In this document: positions 31,984 through 37,530 of the stretch, in pieces
Numbering within the stretch: position 1 is the stretch's first letter
Layout: each line of letters opens with the position of its first letter
NCBI GenBank assembly: GCA_003427395.1
Contig: BFEA01000496.1
Span: forward strand, 437,307-474,836
Reading direction: 5' to 3'
Length of the DNA stretch: 37,530 nt
Origin: Chara braunii
Lineage: Eukaryota > Streptophyta > Charophyceae > Charales > Characeae
Translations under genes and position numbers: made by a program
The notes under the pieces: generated by a model
Seen by the model: only the letters and a program-made list of their open reading frames with translations
Told to the model about the DNA's origin: nothing
The model's database searches: none

Positions 31984-32610
31984 GCGGCGAGGACGATGCT
32001 CTCATGTCTGATGCGGAAGGAGCTCGTCAGCGTATGACAAGGGGAAGGCGTTACGACTAGATTGCAAACCGGATGAAAGAGGAGGGGTACGTACGCACAA
32101 GAGAGGATTGTCGAAAGAAATGCGCCGAGCTACAGAAGAAGGTTCGGGAAATCAGGGATGCCTGCGAAGGATGAGGCAAACAGTCATACTGGAACTTAAC
32201 CACAGATGAAAGAAAGAAGTTGAAGATCAATCAGACTTTTGAGAGGTCATTGTGGGATGCCATGGAGTGGTACCGCCTGAAGGCAGCATTCACCATGAAC
32301 AACACAATGGCGTCCGAGGATTTGAGAGGGAGCAGTTCTGCACCGGGCAACGAGGCGGGGTCTGAAGGTGGGGGGACCGAAGCTTTCGATAGCGCTCCGA
32401 AGACTCGCAGGACTAGCTCAGGGAGAGTTGGTAGGGGCGAATCAGCGCCGACCATGTCGTCGATGGCGGCAGCTATGGAGGAATCCACTCAAACGGTCTG
32501 CGAAGGTATGGATAGGGTTGTCGGGACGCTGGTTCGAGCAACTACGGAGGGGGCTGCTATGATGGCGGCACGGTACGGCGATATCGCAATAGAGATCGGT
32601 CATGTTGCGG
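31984..32610 (+). pseudogene. Trihelix / Myb-SANT-like gene, middle part, between LTRs B and C
   Basis: Continues the 5' part at 24,353-25,343. After LTR B it reads GEDDALMSDAEGARQRMTRG, RRYD, stop (TAG, 32,058), IANRMKEEGYVRTREDCRKK, CAELQKKVREIRDACEG, stop (TGA, 32,172), GKQSYWNLTTDERKKLKINQ, LWDAMEWYRLKAA. This fits a trihelix DNA-binding domain: the segment after RRYD, the CRKKW helix and the SYW(T/N)LT(T)DERKK turn. Trp is expected at the TAG and at CRKKC, so with the Cys in the first helix three conserved Trp are lost. A Ser/Gly-rich region and an Ala/Met-rich helix follow, ending GDIAIEIGHVA where copy C begins. Clearly non-functional. Confidence 0.78.
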
Positions 32611-33670
32611 TGTCGAGCGTATCGGTCTGGCACCACATATGGCAGCGCGGGACCCTCTCGGTCGCGTCACGCAGGAGTTGGACCAACCTCGTCGCGGGCA
32701 CACAAAAGGAGTTTCCTTAGGCCGCTCCGGCCGTGTGCGCCAGCCATACCTCTCGCGAGCCCCTACGACAGGATAGGGCTTACGCGAGGCACAACTTACC
32801 TCCACCTAACGGGAGTTGTCACCTCCCTTCGGTGGGCGTATCCCCGCCGAGCTACCAGTCCACAGTACGAAAGCTAATCAGTTGCAATCGCAGAGGTGGA
32901 CCAGCCGAGAGCGTTTCTCGTTCGCTGTAGCATAGGGGGTACGCGCGGTAATACGCCTTTGTCGGACCCACACGCGAACCGACATCTTGGGGGGATGAAG
33001 TCCCAAACGCGGCCCGTCATCGGTCGACTAGGACGTATCCCACTCACCACACATACACCACACTACGAACAAAAAAAAAAAAAAAAACACACACCCGCAT
33101 ACATCAAACAACGCGGCAACACTCCTAGTCCCTTAGTAGCCATCCCATAACTTTCGGACGCGGAAATCGGATAGGCGTCGCGCGCGGGGCTTAGTTTAAA
33201 ACCGCGCGGGCGCAGGGCTTACTCATATCGACTCACAAATCAAACGTGCACAAGCAATCGCAATGATGGCGTACTATGTAGTGTCCATAATCAAGCGGTC
33301 CCTCGTGGATCCGAGTACCGCTTATGACACTCAAGTTTCAGACTCGAAGTGTCGTGAGGGTCTAATCCTTCACGACATTGCACGGCTGAAGGAATAGTCG
33401 TGCAGCCGCCGCGAGATCTCCGACCTTTGGTCTGAGCGTCTCGGTAGGCAAGGCAAATAGGCTCTGCACGGGGGCATATTCCTTCCCTGTAGAGTCTAGG
33501 GCTTGGGATGTCCTGGACAAGGACCTTGAATCCCGGCCCAGGGCCAACGTCCGACTTATAAAAATCTCTAAGAAGCAAAAGGGTAAAAGGGGATCTCTCT
33601 TTTATCGCAAATCATAACCTTGTTAACCCTTGCGCACGATCTCAGTAAGCCTCGCACATACCCAAGGCAC

Positions 33671-33693
33671 ATATAAATATATATATATATATA
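33671..33693 (+). repeat. (AT)n microsatellite
   Basis: Short TA/AT run in LTR C with TATAAA-like sequence; no promoter role can be assigned. Confidence 0.85.
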
Positions 33694-34377
33694 AGGCTTA
33701 TTTATATAGGACGATCACTTCTCACAGTCACTGTGAGACTCCTCTCAGCCATACATGTATGTAATCGCAGGCAATCATATCCAGAGTCCGAACCACAAAC
33801 GCACCTGCAATCACATCAAAAATTCAACCAGAAGTCCACACGCTACACAGGGTCAACTTCAACCATTCCTTGCACTCATACCTCTCGTCTTAGCCGTACA
33901 AGCCTCACTCGTGCAACTCTTAAATAAATACTCAGTACTTTTGTTGGGTGGTCATACAATAAAGTCCGGGTGAAAACACAACAAAATAGTTCAATCACAA
34001 GGCTAAAACCTTTAGGTTGAGTGGCAGGAGTGAATTGGAGTTGAATCGTAAACCGACGAATCGGCAACCGATCTGTTATCAGTGATAACAAAAGATGATC
34101 CTCGTAGGATTAAGCTGAAACTAGTCCAAGTCCTGAATCAAATCGATCAAGATGGTCTGTAACACAAGACAGGTCAATGCCCACGGCTAAATCTATAAGT
34201 TCATGGAGAGTAATCCCCATATCACGATCTCACTCAAATCATCCTAATTAACTAAGCTTAAGTCTACCCTCAAGCAGTGCCCAAAGCAAAGGTAGACCTT
34301 GGCAGAGTCTCCCTTATATAGGGTGGATTGTCAGAATGGCCACTTGTCAAAATATAATCTAACTCCTCTAAATCAAG

Positions 34378-34648
34378 AAAATTTCGGCAGCGCTTCCCGT
34401 AGCAAAAGTGCCTTTTCAGAATTTATATCAGCCCAAATATGAAAACGAAAATAGTCTTTTGGGTTTCCAAAGTCCAATTTTGTCTAACTCCCTGAATTAG
34501 CAAAAATTTGGGCAGCACTCCCTTTAGAAAATGAGACTTTCCAGATTTTTACTAACCCATATATGAACTTTAGACAAGTTGAACTTTGAAAGGCCAAAAA
34601 TTAACTAACTCCCTGGATTTGTAGAAATTTCGGCAGCGCTTCCCGTAG
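34378..34648. repeat. TTTCGGCAGCGCTTCCCGTA modules in LTR C, three copies
   Basis: Copies at 34,378-34,402, 34,501-34,527 and 34,623-34,648, about 122 bp apart. The middle one is the GGCAGCACTCCCTTTAG variant, matching the order of variants in copy B. Confidence 0.8.
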
Positions 34649-34964
34649 ACAAAGTATAACAAAATTTATACAAGACAAAGTATAACAAAAGATCCCAGAA
34701 AATGCAGAAACTGATCTAAGTAAAAAAAACTTAGCTCAGAAAATGCAGAAATTGAACTAACTCTTATCGCTCTAGCACGTGGCGAGCAACTAAAGCAACT
34801 ACCTGCCAAACTGAGACTCAAACTAAGTAGTGATCTCACTCAGCCACATGCAATGTCAGACCACAAAGGTAAGTACTCTCACCATCCTAGAGTATACCTG
34901 GATCAAACCATAGTTCATGATCCTTCAATGATTTAATCCTTTATACCCCGCTTTCATAAGGCAT

Positions 34965-35791
34965 AAAGTCAGGTCATCCAATCTTATGGAACATGCTTGA
35001 ATCAGCCGTTAAGTATACACGAACAGGTTGCACAACTACTTCTCTCTTCCTTTGGGCATACGACTAAGCCATTCATCTTAGAAACAATGCTTAGTCGCCC
35101 TGAACTGTTTAATATCTAAGTTATATATACCTCTCTGAGCTTAGTGTTCAAAAGCTGAGCGTAGGACTGAGTCATTCATCTTAGAAACAAAGCTCAGCCT
35201 GCCCAAGTTACCTTCAATTATATTCTTAGTTATACTCTCGTCAATTTTATGATAAGCTATAGTCAGACCACCCAATCTTATGGGACCCTGTCTGACCAGC
35301 CTGTTCATAGATAAAATAGTAATAAAGTATAGCCAAATTATAACCTCTCGGGTTCCAGCATGTGCCAGGCGTTGGGCCGATCATCCAATCTTATGGAACA
35401 TATATGGTCCTCTGCCAGGTTCGTTTCTTTCTGAACCATTTGTATGCGGCATGAGTCCAAAGTCATCCAATTTTATGGAACATGCTTTGTCCTCAGCAAG
35501 GATTACTCCCTCAGAACGAAACAGGAAGAGGCTGAGCCGTCCAATTTTATGGACTTGCTCAGACCTCCTCGATCAGAAACTAATGAAACAGAGTAAACCC
35601 CAACCAAACACGGCAACCAAGCCATCCAATCTTATGGATCAGGCTTTGCTCTCAAAAGTCAACCACAGTCAAGCCCTCACAAGTCAGAGCAATCAGACCA
35701 TCCAATCTTATGGAACTTGTCTGATTCTCAACGCAGTTTGAAAAATAAAACACAGCAGTCAGGCCATCCAATCTTATGGAACATGCCTGAC
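34965..35791. repeat. Hairpin array in LTR C: ten elements, ATCTTA/TTTTA core
   Basis: Cores near 34,980, 35,075, 35,177, 35,274, 35,386, 35,469, 35,542, 35,628, 35,704 and 35,770. Outer stems include GACTAAGC/GCTTAGTC (35,062-35,096), AATCAGAC/GTCTGATT (35,691-35,726) and GTCAGGC/GCCTGAC (35,758-35,791). The inner stem TCCA/TGGA is mostly constant. Two elements (35,075, 35,177) use a TTC/GAA inner stem instead, with pairing kept. Confidence 0.85.
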
Positions 35792-36584
35792 CCCCACAGG
35801 ACCCTTTCAATCTTCAAGCAAAACTGCCTTGCTCCCACCCTTCCCCCAGATGCAACCTCTTTTGTTTACAATCTGCGTTCAGGCAACCGACAAAACTAAA
35901 ACTAAGATTGCCCACACGCTCCTTTACTTAATCTGAGTTGTATCCTGTCAGTCAAACTAAAGTCAAAATAGAGGTACGTGCAGTATACTCAGTCAAACAT
36001 AGCAAGATGTACAGGTAGGGGTTATACCAGGATATATAGAGGGAAAGCAATGGTTACCTTTCAGTTCTCTGCCTCCAGAACTCCTCCTGAGTCCCGGCAG
36101 AGCTCCCGCAATCGGTGGGCCAAACCTCCCATAGAGGCCTTGGCGCGGATTACGAGTTGCAATCCCGCCTGTCGCCTTCCTCTCAGAATCAAATAGACTA
36201 GACTTAGAGTAAGGAGGGCAGAAGGAGAAAGTTTTAGACTCTCAGATCTAAGGAGGGTACGCTCAGACTCGCGCGAGAGGGCCTTGATACCTTCACCCGT
36301 CTGAGGGCCCCGCAATGGCAGTCACCCGCGTCGCAGTCTTGGTCAAAACTGAAGCCAAACCGCCGGTTGTTGGCTCTCTGACGATCCTCTGAATCACAGC
36401 AGTAGCCCCCTTCGCAACCACTTCCTCCACACAACAGCAACAACCTCCCTTGCAACCCGGTCACTCCTCCTTACACCGGTCGCCGCCGCACAGCAATCCG
36501 AAACGCAGGTAGCTTCACGGAGTCCCGACAAGGCATAGTACGTACGACACTTCGCGCGCAGCCGCAAGGTGCTGCAGCAGTCAA

Positions 36585-36660
36585 CAGTTCGTGGTGCACT
36601 GCTTACAGTTCGCAGTCCACAGTTTGTGGTGCACTGCTTACAGTTCGCAGTCCACAGTCA
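36585..36660 (+). repeat. Tandem duplication, about 38 bp, two units
   Basis: The sequence CAGTTYGTGGTGCACTGC plus TTACAGTTCGCAGTCCACAG occurs twice in a row with one difference. Confidence 0.92.
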
Positions 36661-36974
36661 GTTAGTCCACCCCTCCCCGTGCTGACTAGCAGTTGGGCAC
36701 CGCAGTTCACCCCTCAATCCCCCTCTCCTCTGCCGTTACTCCGGCCACCGAGAACTGCAGTCTGTCCCACAGACTAGCCTCCAGCCTCTACTACTCGCTG
36801 TCTACAACTTCGTATGACATCCGAGCGGCACACCGGTTAACAGGTTAGCTTTCTCCCTTACTGGGTTCAATCCAGGGTATCTACAACAGAAAAATTGTGG
36901 CAAATTTTATGACAGGATGATCACATGTGGAGCCCATATTTCAACCGTTCGAACTGTGTTTATAAACTGTTTGG

Positions 36975-36988
36975 CGGGGGGGGGGGGG
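36975..36988 (+). repeat. Poly(G) run
   Basis: Fourteen G residues. The surrounding 36,840-37,080 has no recognised gene; a GGGTTCAATCC phrase at about 36,868 does not belong to a foldable tRNA. Confidence 0.95.
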
Positions 36989-37081
36989 TCATGTGTTCCG
37001 CCAGAAGTGAAGGAAACCAACGCTGACCAAACATTGGAAAAACCGAAACTGGTGTGTCCATTTGTTGGTCCATTTATTGAA

Positions 37082-37225
37082 AACTTGTTGGTCCATCTGT
37101 TGACAATTTGTTGACAACTTGTTGAAAATTTATGGAGAACTTGTTGAAGCGTGTTGAAAACATGTTGAAACGTGTTGAAAACTTGTTGAAACGTGTTGAA
37201 AACTTGTTGACACATGTTGAAAACT
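37082..37225 (+). repeat. Short tandem repeat (GTTGAAAAC / TTGTTGAAACGT)
   Basis: About a dozen imperfect copies of GTTGAAAAC or GTTGAAACGT with a 10 to 11 bp step. The opposite strand encodes a repetitive FSTRFN-type peptide, which is a shadow. Confidence 0.9.
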
Positions 37226-37422
37226 TATTCACCTTTCGTAGAACGTTACGTTCTGTCTTGGGGGAAAAAATCAAATTTTTTGGCTCATGTCGTCGGTTTT
37301 CGCGGTTTTTTCTCCTATTTTTCTCCTGCTGCACGATACGCTATGCTCTTTCGCAAATGTTAATCTTTGTGTCTTCCAGTACTCCTGACATGCAATGACT
37401 ACAATGACTGAAGATAAAGAGA

Positions 37423-37425
37423 GAG

Positions 37426-37476
<51 letters not shown>

Positions 37477-37491
37477 AAAAAAAAAAAAAAA
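37423..37491 (+). repeat. (GA)n followed by poly(A)
   Basis: GA repeats to 37,471 and then about twenty A residues. The last 39 bases are GC-rich with no feature. Confidence 0.95.
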
Positions 37492-37530
37492 CATAGTGCG
37501 AGCGGGGGTGAGTGCGGGGGGGCGCGAGTG

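Larger units (their letters stand above)
32611..36830 (-). mobile_element. Giant LTR, copy C (right end not in window or not resolved)
   Basis: Starts TGTCGAGCGTATCGGTCT directly after the trihelix fragment. Homology with A and B runs through the first 470 bp, TATCAGTGATAACAAAAGAT near 34,077, three GCAGCGCTTCCCG modules, the hairpin array and the CTCCCGCAATCGGTGGG block near 36,106, to at least 36,400. From about 36,830 I cannot match it to A or B, and no CGACA terminus with the closing palindrome is seen, so it either continues past the edge or is interrupted. There is no primer site at its left end, so it is a solo LTR or the 3' LTR of an element lying to the right. Confidence 0.7.

Noticed and set aside
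31779-32060. Independent 93-codon gene starting after the poly(A) run
   Set aside because: The first 68 codons are LTR B terminus; only the last part belongs to the interrupted trihelix gene.
36850-36890. tRNA-like T-arm (GGGTTCAATCC)
   Set aside because: The arm does not pair properly and no cloverleaf can be built around it.

Overview
This looks like nuclear DNA of a green plant or streptophyte alga. It has no operons, is repeat-rich with long microsatellites, and carries U6 snRNA fragments and a Ty3/gypsy retrotransposon with a tRNA-Asp primer site. Its one intact gene is a plant-type core alpha-1,3-fucosyltransferase. A broken trihelix (Myb/SANT-like) gene resembles a family I remember as strongly expanded in the charophyte Chara braunii. 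Chara-like is therefore my best guess, as an inference.

Layout. 1-2,815: gene-free, with three copies of a MITE-like hairpin, a tandem repeat and low-complexity tracts. 2,816-4,531 (+): an intact single-exon fucosyltransferase. 4,532-9,120: gene-free, with simple repeats, a U6 3'-half pseudogene (6,193-6,259) and a small fragment of the long repeat described below (about 5,355-5,516). 9,121-13,830 (-): decayed Ty3/gypsy gag, protease and reverse transcriptase, ending at a primer-binding site (13,809-13,828). 13,831 to the right edge: three same-orientation copies (A, B, C) of one very long non-coding repeat that starts TGTCGAGCG and ends CGACA on the plus strand.

Copy A (13,831-23,304) sits two bases from a site complementary to the 3' end of tRNA-Asp, so the repeat reads as a giant LTR on the minus strand. 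Copy B (25,344-31,983) is a solo LTR inside a trihelix gene. Removing it joins the two gene halves in frame, with an imperfect 4-bp target duplication. Copy C (32,611 onward) hit the next part of the same gene. The gene was also inactivated by point changes, including loss of three expected tryptophans.

The most unusual signal is inside the LTRs: arrays of 6 to 17 short hairpins per copy. Their outer stem sequences differ from hairpin to hairpin but stay self-complementary, while the loop core is shared. The core is AACTTA in copy A and mostly ATCTTA in B and C. This looks like selection for structure rather than sequence, and I know of no described function for it.
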